Part shown: piece after piece, positions 8,487 to 16,771 of the stretch
Layout of the letters: every line of letters begins with the position of its first letter
Numbering within the stretch: the first letter of the stretch is position 1
Assembly: GCA_025057135.1 (NCBI GenBank)
Contig: JANWXY010000053.1
Span: 1 to 49,384, forward strand
Origin: Bacteroidia bacterium
GTDB taxonomy: Bacteria; Bacteroidota; Bacteroidia; SpSt-205
Reading direction: 5' to 3'
Length of the DNA stretch: 49,384 nucleotides
The notes under the pieces: generated by a model
The model's input: only the letters and a program-made list of their open reading frames with translations
Database searches by the model: none
What the model was told of the DNA's origin: nothing
Position numbers and translations under genes: made by a program

Positions 8487-9492
8487 AAGCTCGCCAGAGG
8501 TCTTCTTCGGTTATGGTTTGAGGTTCGCCTTCCCGATAATGTCGCAGGAAAGCATAATATCCCGCTTGTCTGATTAGAGCGGTTAGGTCTGCCCGAGAAA
8601 ATCCTGCTGTGCGTTCGGCCCAAAGTTCCCAGTTGATGTTTTTAGCAAAGGGCATGTCTCGTGCCATTAGGGTCAGTATCAGGTAGCGCTCTTCGTACTC
8701 TGGATGAGATATGTACAGGCGCAAATCAAATCGCTCGCTTCTGAGGAGAGCCTCCTCTATGCTGTGGGCGCGATTTGTGATGCCGATTAGAGCGACGCCG
8801 CCTTTGCTTTTGAGCTCATCTACAAGGAGGAGAAATTGATTAATGCTGCCGTTGAGCCATTCCAGGTTATTTTCCCTCTTGGGGAAAAGGGCATCCAACT
8901 CTTCAAAGATGAGAATAGCTGGTGTATGACGCGAGGCTTTATGAATGATACCGCGCAGACGCTGCTCTGTCTCTCCGTACCATTTGGAGGCTAATGCAGG
9001 CGTGTGTATGACTTTATAGTAAAATCCGGAAGCCTGAGCGAAACGCCGAGCAATAAAGCTTTTACCACTACCCGGAGGACCTTCTATCAGGAGTGTAGGA
9101 GCGGACTTTATGCCGTAGTATGAGGCTTGCTTGGGGAGAGCTAATGGGAGATAAACCCGCTCAATCAAAATCTCTTTCTCCGAGTCCATGCCATATACCT
9201 CTGGGAAAAGCCTCTGCATGAGCTTAGAGATAGGGGGAAGCGCTATATTTTCAGTGTGTGCCTCTTCGCGATGAGTGCGGCGAGCGTATTTTTCTAATAG
9301 GATTTGTACCGAAGGGAGCTTGGATAGGCGGTCTGTATGCCGACGCAAGAGGCGACGAAGGTTAGGGGCGTCGTAATGGCTAAGTGGATAGGTCGGTCGT
9401 ATGATCCCGGCTTGGCGGCCTTCTCGGGCTATCAGGAGCAGTTCTCGCCTGTCTAACCGCTCTAAAATCTCCTCTAAGGTGAGGATGGCCAT
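8473..9492 (-). CDS. AAA+ ATPase (FtsH/CDC48-like AAA core)
   Basis: A 339-residue protein from the ATG at 9492. The helical N-terminal part (EEILERLDRRELLLIAREGRQ) precedes one AAA module. That module has Walker A GPPGSGKS, a pore-loop-like SKWYGETEQRLR, Walker B ILIFEELDALF, sensor 1 GITNR and an arginine-finger-like RSERFDLRLYI. The SKWYGE..LR segment and the C-terminal helical AAA lid place it with classic AAA proteins, but no protease or second module is fused. Substrate unknown. The frame stays open to 9609 (39 more codons), but that part spans a stable hairpin and reads poorly as protein, so I start at MAILTLEE. A start at 9609, 7 nt after a TACCGTTG box, is the alternative. Confidence 0.75.
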   Translation of the reverse strand: MAILTLEEILERLDRRELLLIAREGRQAGIIRPTYPLSHYDAPNLRRLLRRHTDRLSKLPSVQILLEKYARRTHREEAHTENIALPPISKLMQRLFPEVYGMDSEKEILIERVYLPLALPKQASYYGIKSAPTLLIEGPPGSGKSFIARRFAQASGFYYKVIHTPALASKWYGETEQRLRGIIHKASRHTPAILIFEELDALFPKRENNLEWLNGSINQFLLLVDELKSKGGVALIGITNRAHSIEEALLRSERFDLRLYISHPEYEERYLILTLMARDMPFAKNINWELWAERTAGFSRADLTALIRQAGYYAFLRHYREGEPQTITEEDLWRAFKSE

Positions 9493-9494
9493 GT

Positions 9495-9536
9495 GGCGAG
9501 GGTAGGAGTCGCACCCACCTAAGTGCTCTGCTCGCC
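9495..9536 (-). other. tRNA minihelix-like hairpin before the AAA+ gene
   Basis: On the minus strand GGCGAG (9536-9531) pairs with CTCGCC (9500-9495), and GGTGGG pairs with CCTACC around a 7-nt loop TGCGACT. The two 6-bp stems stack with no gap on the 3' side and an 11-nt bulge on the 5' side. Twelve coaxial base pairs and a T-loop-like heptamer mimic a tRNA acceptor/T-arm without D and anticodon arms. It ends 2 nt before the ATG. It may be a tRNA relic or a leader structure controlling the ATPase gene. Confidence 0.4.
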
Positions 9537-9616
9537 TATATGCTTCTATAAAGGTATGCGTTTTTCTGTAAATGCACTCAGAGAGGAAAGCTGAGCCGAC
9601 ATTCCACATCTTACTT

Positions 9617-9624
9617 CAACGGTA
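9617..9624 (-). promoter_or_regulatory. Probable -7 box TACCGTTG for the AAA+ gene
   Basis: One mismatch to TAnnTTTG on the minus strand. If used, the transcript has either a 7-nt spacing to the ATG at 9609 or a structured leader of about 120 nt to the ATG at 9492. Confidence 0.35.
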
Positions 9625-9642
9625 GCATCCAGAGAGATGCTT

Positions 9643-9650
9643 TATATTTG
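9643..9650 (+). promoter_or_regulatory. -7 promoter box TATATTTG, N4 before GTG
   Basis: Perfect TAnnTTTG 4 nt before the GTG of the peptide-binding lipoprotein gene. Confidence 0.65.
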
Positions 9651-9654
9651 AGGC

Positions 9655-11451
9655 GTGCGTTATCTCTGCGTTAGTTTAGCGTTTTTCTGGTTCGGCTGCT
9701 CAGGTAGTCGCGAGAAAGAGGGCAGTAAATATGTCTCTGATCAAACAACCCCTACTCGTGGTGATTGGGTGATCACCTTTACTCTTTCGGACCCCGAGAA
9801 TCTGAATCCGACAAACTCTACGAGCGCGGATGCTCAGTACATTCAGAGCTATATTTATCTCTCTCTACTGAGTGTGGACCCGAGGGATACGAATTATCCG
9901 TATGTGCCAGCGATTGCTGCTGCTCTCCCTGAGGTTTCACCCGATGGTATGCGCTACACTTTTGAAATCCATCCGGCGGCCCGCTGGGATAATGGCGAAC
10001 CCATTACCGCCAAGGATGTGGAGTTCTCCTTCAAAGTCATCAAGAATCCCCTTGTGGATTGTCCCCAGCTCCGCCCATATTATGAGTTTGTAGAGGATGT
10101 TAGTATAGACCCTAAAAATCCTCGCCGCTTCACGGTCATTACTAATCGGAAGTACATGCTGGCACTTTCTTCAATCGGCACAATGTTTATTCTGCCAAGG
10201 TATATTTATGATCCTGAGAACCTTCTGGATAAATACTCCATCCGACAGCTCAATAAAGAGGCTGATAGGCTGCGCAATGATCCGAATATTCGTCGCTTTG
10301 CTGAAAGGTATAATGCTATGCAGCGGGAGCCCAAAGATATCGTCGGAGCAGGTCCTTATGTCTTAGAAGAATGGGTTACGGGGCAGCAGATAGTCCTTCG
10401 CCGCAAGCCCACATGGTGGGGGGATACGCTCAAAGGTGTGGCTTATGAGGCTTATCCAGATAAAGTCGTCTATCGTATCATCAATGATCCTAATACTGCT
10501 ATTACGGCCCTCAAAGCTCAGAAGATTGATGTAATGAATGGCATACCCGCGAAAGACTTTATGGAACTAAAAAAGAATGCGAGTTTCTTAGAACATTTTC
10601 GTTTAGAGACGCCCCCTTCTTTTGCGTATTCTTACATTGGGTTGAATATGCGTCCGCAAGGTCGTCGTCCTATATTCACCGACGTGCGGGTTCGACGCGC
10701 TCTGGCGCACTTGGTGGATGTAGATATGATCATCAAAAAGTTTTCGTACGGGCTGGCCCAGCGGGTAACAGGACCTCTCTATCCGATGCATAAGGGCGCA
10801 TATAACGACACTTTACGTCCCATACCGTATGACCCACAAAAAGCGGCCCAACTTCTGGATGAAGCTGGCTGGAAAGATAAAGATGGTGATGGTGTCCGAG
10901 AGAAGGATATAGACGGCAAGCGGATTCCCTTAGAGTTTGATATTTATGTCAATGCAGGAAATGAAGTTCGCCTGCAAATCGCTCAGATCATCAAGCAGGA
11001 AGCTGAAAAAGTAGGCATGAGAGTTAACATTGTACCGCTGGAATGGGCCGTCTTTTTAGAGCGTATGAAGAAACATGATTTTGATTGCTACATTGGGGCA
11101 TGGATTGGCAGTCACAATCCGCAAGACCTTAAGCAGATATGGCATTCTCAGAGTTGGGCTGAGGGCGGATCCAACTATGTGGGCTTCGGGAATGCTCAGA
11201 CCGACGCTATCATAGAGGCGACGCGTTCTGAGCTTGATCAAGCGCGACGAGACTCCCTCTACCGAATTTTTCATAGGCTTGTCTACGATGAACAGCCGTA
11301 TATCTTCTTGAGCTCTCCGTTGGAGCGCATCGCCATTCATAGGCGCTTCCGAAATGCCTATGTGAGTGCCATTCGTCCAGGATATTTCCCTTCTGGCTTT
11401 TGGACGCCTAAGAACCTCATACGGTACGGTAAATCCAGCACTGCGCAATGA
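9655..11451 (+). CDS. Peptide/oligopeptide ABC transporter substrate-binding lipoprotein (DppA/OppA type)
   Basis: A 598-residue SBP_bac_5 protein. The N-terminus is a lipoprotein signal with lipobox FWFGC, so the mature protein is lipid-anchored. Family segments include LNPTNSTSADAQYI, YTFEIHPAARWDNGEPITAKDVEFSFK, the GAGPYVLEEW block, and VRRALAHLVDVDMIIKKF plus KAAQLLDEAGW. It should capture peptides or similar solutes for the two permeases encoded immediately downstream. GTG start set by the promoter box. The stop overlaps the permease start as ATGA. No DppD/DppF ATPase is encoded in the window. Confidence 0.9.
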   Translation: MRYLCVSLAFFWFGCSGSREKEGSKYVSDQTTPTRGDWVITFTLSDPENLNPTNSTSADAQYIQSYIYLSLLSVDPRDTNYPYVPAIAAALPEVSPDGMRYTFEIHPAARWDNGEPITAKDVEFSFKVIKNPLVDCPQLRPYYEFVEDVSIDPKNPRRFTVITNRKYMLALSSIGTMFILPRYIYDPENLLDKYSIRQLNKEADRLRNDPNIRRFAERYNAMQREPKDIVGAGPYVLEEWVTGQQIVLRRKPTWWGDTLKGVAYEAYPDKVVYRIINDPNTAITALKAQKIDVMNGIPAKDFMELKKNASFLEHFRLETPPSFAYSYIGLNMRPQGRRPIFTDVRVRRALAHLVDVDMIIKKFSYGLAQRVTGPLYPMHKGAYNDTLRPIPYDPQKAAQLLDEAGWKDKDGDGVREKDIDGKRIPLEFDIYVNAGNEVRLQIAQIIKQEAEKVGMRVNIVPLEWAVFLERMKKHDFDCYIGAWIGSHNPQDLKQIWHSQSWAEGGSNYVGFGNAQTDAIIEATRSELDQARRDSLYRIFHRLVYDEQPYIFLSSPLERIAIHRRFRNAYVSAIRPGYFPSGFWTPKNLIRYGKSSTAQ

Positions 11452-12863
11452 CAGCTTACCTTTTACGGCGCCTGTTGTTTTTTATCCCGACCCTGTTTAT
11501 CATAACTCTACTTTCGTTTTTGATTAGCCAGTCAGCGCCCGGCGACCCTGTAGAACAGATGCTTGTAGGAAAAGTGGGTGGGGGGGGTGAGCAAATGGCT
11601 GAGCGGCAGGCTACTCTTCAGGCTTATCTGGAAAAGCGGCGGGAGTTAGGATTAGACTTGCCGATCTTCTACTTTGCGATTGCCCCTTTGGCAGAGCCTG
11701 ATACGCTTCATCATATTCCTCAGGTACAGGTTCAGGATGCCTTGCGGCGTCTCGTGTATAAGTTTGGCAACTGGGATGCGGTACAGGAAGCCTATCATGC
11801 CTACTTGCGGTTAGACTCGGCATTTTATGCTACTGCTGGTGATACGACTTGGGGGGAAAAGCGCACAGAGGCGCGAGCCCTCCTTGCCCTTCTCCCACAG
11901 GAGAAAGATTACGAGGAACTAAAGTATCGTCTGCGTCAGTTAGAAGGGCTACTTATTCCCGTGTTGCGTCCGTATTATTCAGCTTACTTGCAGGCGGTAG
12001 ATGCCCTTCCCCAAAAAAGTCAGACATGGAAGGTATATGTGCCTACTATTCACTGGTATGGTACGCACAATCAGTACCATCGCTGGCTTGTAGGACTTTT
12101 GCGTGGGGATTTCGGGATATCTTATCAAGATAAGCGTCCCATCGCGCAGAAGCTCGGAGAGGCGGTTCGTTGGTCACTGGTCATAAATATCATCTCCATA
12201 GTACTGGCCTATGTGATTGCCATTCCTCTGGGGGTGACCTCAGCGGTACATCGGGGCACTTTTCGCGACCGCTCTATCAGCCTCGCTTTGTTTATGCTGT
12301 ACTCTTTACCCAGCTTCTGGGTCGGGACGATGAGTATAGTATTCTTGTGTGGGGGGGATTATTTGTCTATCTTTCCTCCTGGCGGTGTCCAGAGTACAGA
12401 ACATTCCGCTGAATGGCCTCTGACAGAACGGGTCTTAGATTGGGCTTATCATCTCATTCTGCCTGTGATAGTATATACTTATGGCTCGCTTGCCTTTTTG
12501 AGCCGGCAAATGCGGACAGCTCTCTTAGAGACTCTGCAGCAGGACTATATTCGGACGGCTCGAGCTAAGGGGCTTCCGCACTTTCTCGTGGTGTGGAAGC
12601 ATGCCTTCCGTAACTCTCTGATTCCTATCATTACATTGCTGGCTTCGGTCTTTCCAGCTATGATTAGTGGGTCGGTGATTTTAGAGACGATATTTTCTAT
12701 CCCAGGGATGGGCTTTTTGAGCTATGGGGCGATGGTCGCTCGGGATTATCCTGTCATTATAGCGGTATTCACGATAGGAGCGATTCTCACGTTGGTGGGT
12801 ATTCTGGTGGCGGATATTTTATATGCGGTCGTTGATCCTCGCATCAGCTATACCAAACGCTAA
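11448..12863 (+). CDS. DppB-type ABC permease with a large extracytoplasmic insertion
   Basis: A 471-residue inner-membrane permease. TM1 (LLRRLLFFIPTLFIITLLSFLI) and the SAPGDPVE segment are typical of DppB/OppB. The C-terminal binding-protein-dependent transport domain includes RQMRTALLETLQQDYIRTARAKGL, the EAA loop that contacts the ATPase, and IPGMGFLSYGAM. Usual members have about 310-340 residues. The excess sits between TM1 and the transmembrane core as a charged segment of roughly 150 residues (about 45-195), which should face the periplasm. A G8 run lies near its start (11,580s), but the frame is intact on both sides. Operon with the binding protein and DppC-type gene. Confidence 0.88.
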   Translation: MTAYLLRRLLFFIPTLFIITLLSFLISQSAPGDPVEQMLVGKVGGGGEQMAERQATLQAYLEKRRELGLDLPIFYFAIAPLAEPDTLHHIPQVQVQDALRRLVYKFGNWDAVQEAYHAYLRLDSAFYATAGDTTWGEKRTEARALLALLPQEKDYEELKYRLRQLEGLLIPVLRPYYSAYLQAVDALPQKSQTWKVYVPTIHWYGTHNQYHRWLVGLLRGDFGISYQDKRPIAQKLGEAVRWSLVINIISIVLAYVIAIPLGVTSAVHRGTFRDRSISLALFMLYSLPSFWVGTMSIVFLCGGDYLSIFPPGGVQSTEHSAEWPLTERVLDWAYHLILPVIVYTYGSLAFLSRQMRTALLETLQQDYIRTARAKGLPHFLVVWKHAFRNSLIPIITLLASVFPAMISGSVILETIFSIPGMGFLSYGAMVARDYPVIIAVFTIGAILTLVGILVADILYAVVDPRISYTKR

Positions 12864-12867
12864 GCCT

Positions 12868-14160
12868 ATGGCGGAAGTAGTAGCCATATCCCACTCCCCC
12901 CGAGCGCGAGCATGGGAGTCCTTCAAAAAAAATAAGCCTGCCTATTATTCCTTGTGGATAGTTGTTGGGTTAGCTGTAGTGGCTCTTTTAGCGGATTTCA
13001 TTGCCTACAATAAACCAATTGTGGCTTCTTACCGAGGGCAGGTGATTTTTCCGATTTTTCGGGATTATGGGGAGCGATTGCTTGGATTGAGGCTTTGGGA
13101 GCCTGAGCTTCGTAATATGAAGTGGCGCCAAGCGGAGTTAGATTGGGCGATTTGGCCTGTGGTCCGATATGCGCCTGAGGAGCTTGATTTGCGGAATGTC
13201 CCCGCTGTTGGTCCATTTGGAGAGCAGGTCATCGCTTCTCCTTCGGAGCGTCATTATCTCGGCACAGATAATCTTGGGAGAGACCTTCTGAGTGGGCTTA
13301 TTCACGGGACTCGCATATCTCTCACGGTCGGATTAGTGTCAGTAGGTATCTCTGCTCTGATTGGAATCTTCCTTGGAGCGCTTGCTGGGTATTTCGGGGA
13401 TACCTCCCTTCAAGTCAGCCGGGCGACGCTCTGGTTGGGCCTGCTGGGGGTGTTTGTGGGGCTATACTATGGATTTTATATTCGTCGGTATGCTCTGGGT
13501 GAAGCTTTGGGGGAAAGCTTCTTTTCTTTTCTCGGCTCTTTACTGGTGTCCTTTTTGATTGCTGCTGCCACTGCGACCGTGATATGGTTACCCTCTCGCT
13601 TGCTCAAGCGTACCACCTGGGGCGGAGAGCGGGTTCATTTATGGGTAGATATTGCCGTCAGCCGAGTCATAGAGATCATGATTTCCCTTCCGACTACTCT
13701 GCTTATTTTTACTGTGGCGGCGATTGCTAAGCCGAGCTTGTTTCTCGTAATGGCAGTGATTGGACTTACCTCTTGGACGGGTATAGCTCGTTTTACCCGA
13801 GGTGAAATGCTCAAAGTACGCAGCTTAGACTACATCCAGGCTGCTCGGGCATTAGGGTATCCTGACTGGCGGATTATGTTTCTACATGCCCTGCCAAACT
13901 CGCTCGCTCCTGTACTGGTGTCTATAGCCTTTGGGATTGCCTCGGCAATCTTAGTAGAGTCGGGGTTGAGCTTTTTAGGCATAGGTGTGCCGCCTACGAC
14001 TGTGACATGGGGCTCTCTATTGTCTGCGGCACGCAGCGCTACTGGCGCTTGGTGGCTGGCAGTTTTTCCCGGAATGGCGATATTTTCCGTGGTTACCATT
14101 TTCAACTTACTCGGTGAAGGCATTCGGGATGCCATAGACCCTCGCCTCCAAGAGCGTTGA
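12868..14160 (+). CDS. DppC-type ABC permease with two inserted membrane segments
   Basis: A 430-residue permease starting at the ATG 4 nt after the dppB-type stop (an upstream in-frame ATG inside that gene is less likely). It has an N-terminal TM, GTDNLGRDLLSGLIHGTRISL, a GALAGYFGD segment, and the EAA loop RGEMLKVRSLDYIQAARALG. The end is SFLGIGVPPTTVTWGSLLS and DPRL, all typical of DppC/OppC. Between GALAGYFGD and the VSRVIEIMISLPTTLLI segment, adjacent in ordinary DppC, lie about 75 extra residues with two hydrophobic stretches (LWLGLLGVFVGLYYGFYI and LGSLLVSFLIAAATATVIW). This suggests two additional TM helices. A linker of about 60 residues after TM1 is also extended. Confidence 0.88.
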   Translation: MAEVVAISHSPRARAWESFKKNKPAYYSLWIVVGLAVVALLADFIAYNKPIVASYRGQVIFPIFRDYGERLLGLRLWEPELRNMKWRQAELDWAIWPVVRYAPEELDLRNVPAVGPFGEQVIASPSERHYLGTDNLGRDLLSGLIHGTRISLTVGLVSVGISALIGIFLGALAGYFGDTSLQVSRATLWLGLLGVFVGLYYGFYIRRYALGEALGESFFSFLGSLLVSFLIAAATATVIWLPSRLLKRTTWGGERVHLWVDIAVSRVIEIMISLPTTLLIFTVAAIAKPSLFLVMAVIGLTSWTGIARFTRGEMLKVRSLDYIQAARALGYPDWRIMFLHALPNSLAPVLVSIAFGIASAILVESGLSFLGIGVPPTTVTWGSLLSAARSATGAWWLAVFPGMAIFSVVTIFNLLGEGIRDAIDPRLQER

Positions 14161-14849
14161 GTAGTACAGGAATAGTCCTTCTTTTATTTTGGACGCTACT
14201 TATCGGGGTTTGGCTTGTTCGTCTGCCAGCAGATATACTGTATGCTGAACGCCCATGGATATACCTGTGGCTTACTGTCCGTGCCCTCTTACGATTAGGA
14301 TTAGGGGTCTTTGGGGTATTAGCTTGGGAGAGTTACAAAGTGCCGACAGATAGGCGGTTCTACACCATAGTCATAGAGGGCACTTGTATGGAAAGCTGGT
14401 CAGGGGCGGAGAAAGTGGCTCAATACCTTTTTAGCAAGGGCCAACCAGTGGGGCTATTGATTGCTACGCCTACTTCTGCGTTTTGGGGAATCCCCCCGAC
14501 GATAGACCGATCCGCATTTTTTTACCTTCTGAAAACTTGTCAGCTTGCCGCATCTCCTGCTCCAAAGCCGTCAAGTGCAGAAGAAGTCTATCGTCAGCTT
14601 CGTCCGTATGAGGAGATGGTGATAGCAGCTATATGGCTGGGCCGCTTCCACGGGACTAAGTACATAGATGGGATACACTTTGCTTTGTGTGATAGTTCTG
14701 CTGAAAGAATAGATTTTAGAAAACTGCCTTCGCCGCCACTCTCTGAACGGCGCTGGTATGGGATAGGTTTCTCACTGTGCCTCTTTCTCCTCCTCTTCGG
14801 GGAGGGGTACTTCTATCTCATGCGGAAGCACCTGCCCCTTCGCTCGTAG
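14157..14849 (+). CDS. BatA-like membrane protein with degenerate VWA domain
   Basis: A 230-residue protein with two N-terminal TM segments and one near the C-terminus, enclosing a domain that reads like a von Willebrand A domain of the Bat (aerotolerance) type. The segment GLLIATPTSAFWGIPPTIDRSAFFYLL resembles the G...F......PPT.DR..L core of BatA/BatB, and the two-TM start followed by the soluble domain is the same layout. The MIDAS motif DxSxS, expected where VIEGTCMESW stands, is missing, so metal binding is doubtful. TTG start overlapping the permease stop (TTGA) places it in the transporter operon. It overlaps the convergent dnaX end by 78 nt. Function unknown. Confidence 0.55.
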   Translation: MSSTGIVLLLFWTLLIGVWLVRLPADILYAERPWIYLWLTVRALLRLGLGVFGVLAWESYKVPTDRRFYTIVIEGTCMESWSGAEKVAQYLFSKGQPVGLLIATPTSAFWGIPPTIDRSAFFYLLKTCQLAASPAPKPSSAEEVYRQLRPYEEMVIAAIWLGRFHGTKYIDGIHFALCDSSAERIDFRKLPSPPLSERRWYGIGFSLCLFLLLFGEGYFYLMRKHLPLRS

Positions 14850-16441
14850 GCGCAGCTCTTCTATTAGGGGATTGACTTGGCGCAAATAGTCCCATTTTTC
14901 CTGCGAAGTATGAATAGCTCTGACCTCTGGAAATGCGGATGGCTTGGCAATCAGACTGACCCGAATATCTTCTCGCTCTAACTGAGTGCGTAAAAAGCTT
15001 TCCAACTGGGCAGCTTGGACGGCATACATTGTTATATGGCTCTCATGAGGCATCCAGATAGTCAGTCGCTGCTCAGAGAGTTCGTATTTGTTCTCAGTAA
15101 TGCAGGCGACAAGCTGAGGACTTGCGTTTTCGCTTGTTATGTAAGCCTCTAAGGCTTTTCTATACTGGTCAAGGGTGAGGGGGGCTTGTCGAGGGGCGAG
15201 GACTTTTTTTTTACCTCGTCTAAGCTGCGTGGGATGTTTGAGAGGGAAGTAGAGGGTTTAGCGGTGGAGGAGGATGAAGGTCTGGCGGCTGCCTGAGGAG
15301 CCGTAGAGGGACGGGCAGGGGCTGTTTCGCTAACCTCCTCTCGCTGAAGGGCTTGTGGCAGAAGCGCTACTTTCAGAAAAGTCGTTTCAATCACCACTTC
15401 GGGAAAGCGTGTATAGCTCATGCGCCGTTCCCCTTCCAGAAGGATGTCTATTGCATGGAGTAGAAAAGCCTCGCTATATGTAGGAGCGATTTCTTCGTAG
15501 CGGGAGCGATAATGTGGCGGGATAGTCTGTCCCAGGGCTTCGGGTTCATATTGAGCCAGAAGTAAATTCCTAAAATGCTCTAATAGCCCTTGCAGGAGAG
15601 TCGCCGGCTCGTAACCCGCTTCTGTGTAGCTGCGGAGCGTTCTGAGAGCTTGTGTAGCGTCCCAGTTTTGAAGGGCTTCACTAATCTTGAAGTATGCGTC
15701 GTAGTCCAAAGCCTCCAACGCATCCAAGACAGCCGTGTAAGTAAGCTGCCCACCGGTGCGGCTGCTGAGCTGATCAAAAAGACTGAGAGCATCTCGCAAG
15801 CCTCCTTCGGATTTAGTAGCTATTAGGAAAAGAGCTTCTGGTTCAGCGAGAATCCCCTCTCGTTGAGCGATATATCCTAACCTTGCGGTTATCTCTTCAA
15901 CAGGTATCCGTCTGAAGTCAAACCTCTGGCATCGGGAGAGGATGGTCGCGGGGATTTTGTGCTTTTCAGTAGTGGCTAAAATAAATACTGCATGGGGTGG
16001 GGGCTCTTCCAAAGTCTTGAGGAACGCATTGAAAGCAGCTGTACTGAGCATATGAGCTTCGTCTATTATATAGACCTTATAGCGTCCTTCGGGAGGGGTG
16101 AGTTGTACTTGGTCTGTGATGAGCCGAATATCATCTACACTATTATGCGAAGCGGCATCCAGTTCTATGAGATTGAGGGTGCGTCCTTCGGCGAACCTTC
16201 GGCAAGAAGCGCATTCTCCACAAGGGTCGCCCTCGGGTGTCAGATTTTCGCAGTTGATAGCTTTTGCTAAGATGCGAGCGCAGGTAGTTTTTCCTACACC
16301 TCTCGGCCCGAAAAACAGATAAGCATGGGCGAGTTTGCCGCTACGAAGGGCATTTCGTAGCGTTTGAACTACAAAAGGTTGCCCTACCACATCCGCAAAA
16401 GTGCCTGGGCGGTACTTGCGCGCAGAGACTTGATGCCCCAC
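14772..16441 (-). CDS. dnaX: DNA polymerase III gamma/tau subunit, tau domain in the -1 frame
   Basis: The clamp-loader ATPase starts at the GTG 4 nt after a TAGCTTTG box. The zero frame (16441-15149, 430 residues) has Walker A GPRGVGKT (45-52), zinc ligands Cys64/74/77/80, DEAH (127-130), a sensor-1 ATTEKHKIPATILSRCQRFDF segment, and a Pro/Ser-rich linker. It stops about 20 codons after an A9 run at 15204-15212. In the -1 frame from that run a further open stretch reads through LTLDQYRKALEAYI to NPLIEELRLR and ends at 14772. This looks like the C-terminal tau domain (polymerase binding). So the zero frame gives a gamma-like short form and slippage gives tau. A homopolymer sequencing error (A10) is the alternative. 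Confidence 0.85.
15197..15218 (-). promoter_or_regulatory. dnaX A9 slippage site in a small hairpin loop
   Basis: Nine consecutive A (15212-15204 on the minus strand) contain the heptamer A AAA AAG in zero frame, the same slippery sequence as Escherichia coli dnaX. Thermus dnaX also uses an A9 run, by transcript slippage. CGAGG (15218-15214) and CCTCG (15201-15197) flank the run and can pair, leaving it in the loop. Moving one base back leads from the short frame into the tau frame. Confidence 0.6.
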
Positions 16442-16445
16442 ATCA

Positions 16446-16453
16446 CAAAGCTA
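16446..16453 (-). promoter_or_regulatory. -7 promoter box TAGCTTTG, N4 before dnaX GTG
   Basis: Perfect TAnnTTTG on the minus strand, 4 nt before the dnaX GTG. The remaining 200 nt up to the tRNA hold a short open frame (16452-16535, 27 codons, no good start) and no other recognisable feature. Confidence 0.65.
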
Positions 16454-16649
16454 CGACATTCAGAAGTTGCGTGAAGTGGGTCGTAAATGGGATAAGCTCA
16501 TGGCTGAAATTTTGACTCAAATATGTGGTGTTTAGTCTATAGAAGCCCCATTTTCATGGGCATGACCCAATCCTTTTTATTCCCGATCGGCCAAGCGTTC
16601 AAAATATATTCCTTTTAGGCGGTGACACTCAAGTTTCATTCAATCTGCA

Positions 16650-16657
16650 TAAATTTG
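16650..16657 (+). promoter_or_regulatory. -7 promoter box TAAATTTG for tRNA-Leu
   Basis: Perfect TAnnTTTG ending 10 nt before the mature tRNA 5' end, leaving a leader of a few bases for RNase P. Confidence 0.6.
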
Positions 16658-16667
16658 CCTCGTCCCA

Positions 16668-16749
16668 GCCGAAGTGGCGGAACTGGTAGACGCGCACGTT
16701 TCAGGGGCGTGTGGGGTTTCCCGTGTGGGTTCGAGTCCCACCTTCGGCA
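16668..16749 (+). tRNA. tRNA-Leu (anticodon CAG)
   Basis: An 82-nt cloverleaf with a seven-base acceptor GCCGAAG/CTTCGGC and discriminator A. The anticodon stem CACGT/GCGTG holds loop TTCAGGG (anticodon CAG), and the variable arm is long (TGGGG...CCC), as expected for tRNA-Leu. The T-arm is GTGGG-TTCGAGT-CCCAC. CCA is not encoded. A promoter box lies 10 nt upstream, and the next gene's own box begins 10 nt downstream. Confidence 0.95.
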
Positions 16750-16759
16750 CTGTAGGCTG

Positions 16760-16767
16760 TACATTTG
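16760..16767 (+). promoter_or_regulatory. -7 promoter box TACATTTG, N4 before GTG
   Basis: Perfect TAnnTTTG 4 nt before GTG 16772. It decides the start of the DUF1599 gene, whose frame is otherwise open through the tRNA. Confidence 0.65.
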
Positions 16768-16771
16768 TGGT

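Noticed and set aside
11577-11587. Frameshift at the G8 run in the DppB-type gene
   Set aside because: The frame is continuous with family sequence on both sides, so the run is simply coding (Gly-rich).
9655-14849. Undescribed defence or secretion island
   Set aside because: The genes are recognisable transporter components; only the insertions and the VWA-like gene are unusual.
16622-16771. Open frame continuing upstream of the DUF1599 gene
   Set aside because: It reads through the tRNA-Leu; the promoter box at 16760-16767 places the true start at GTG 16772.
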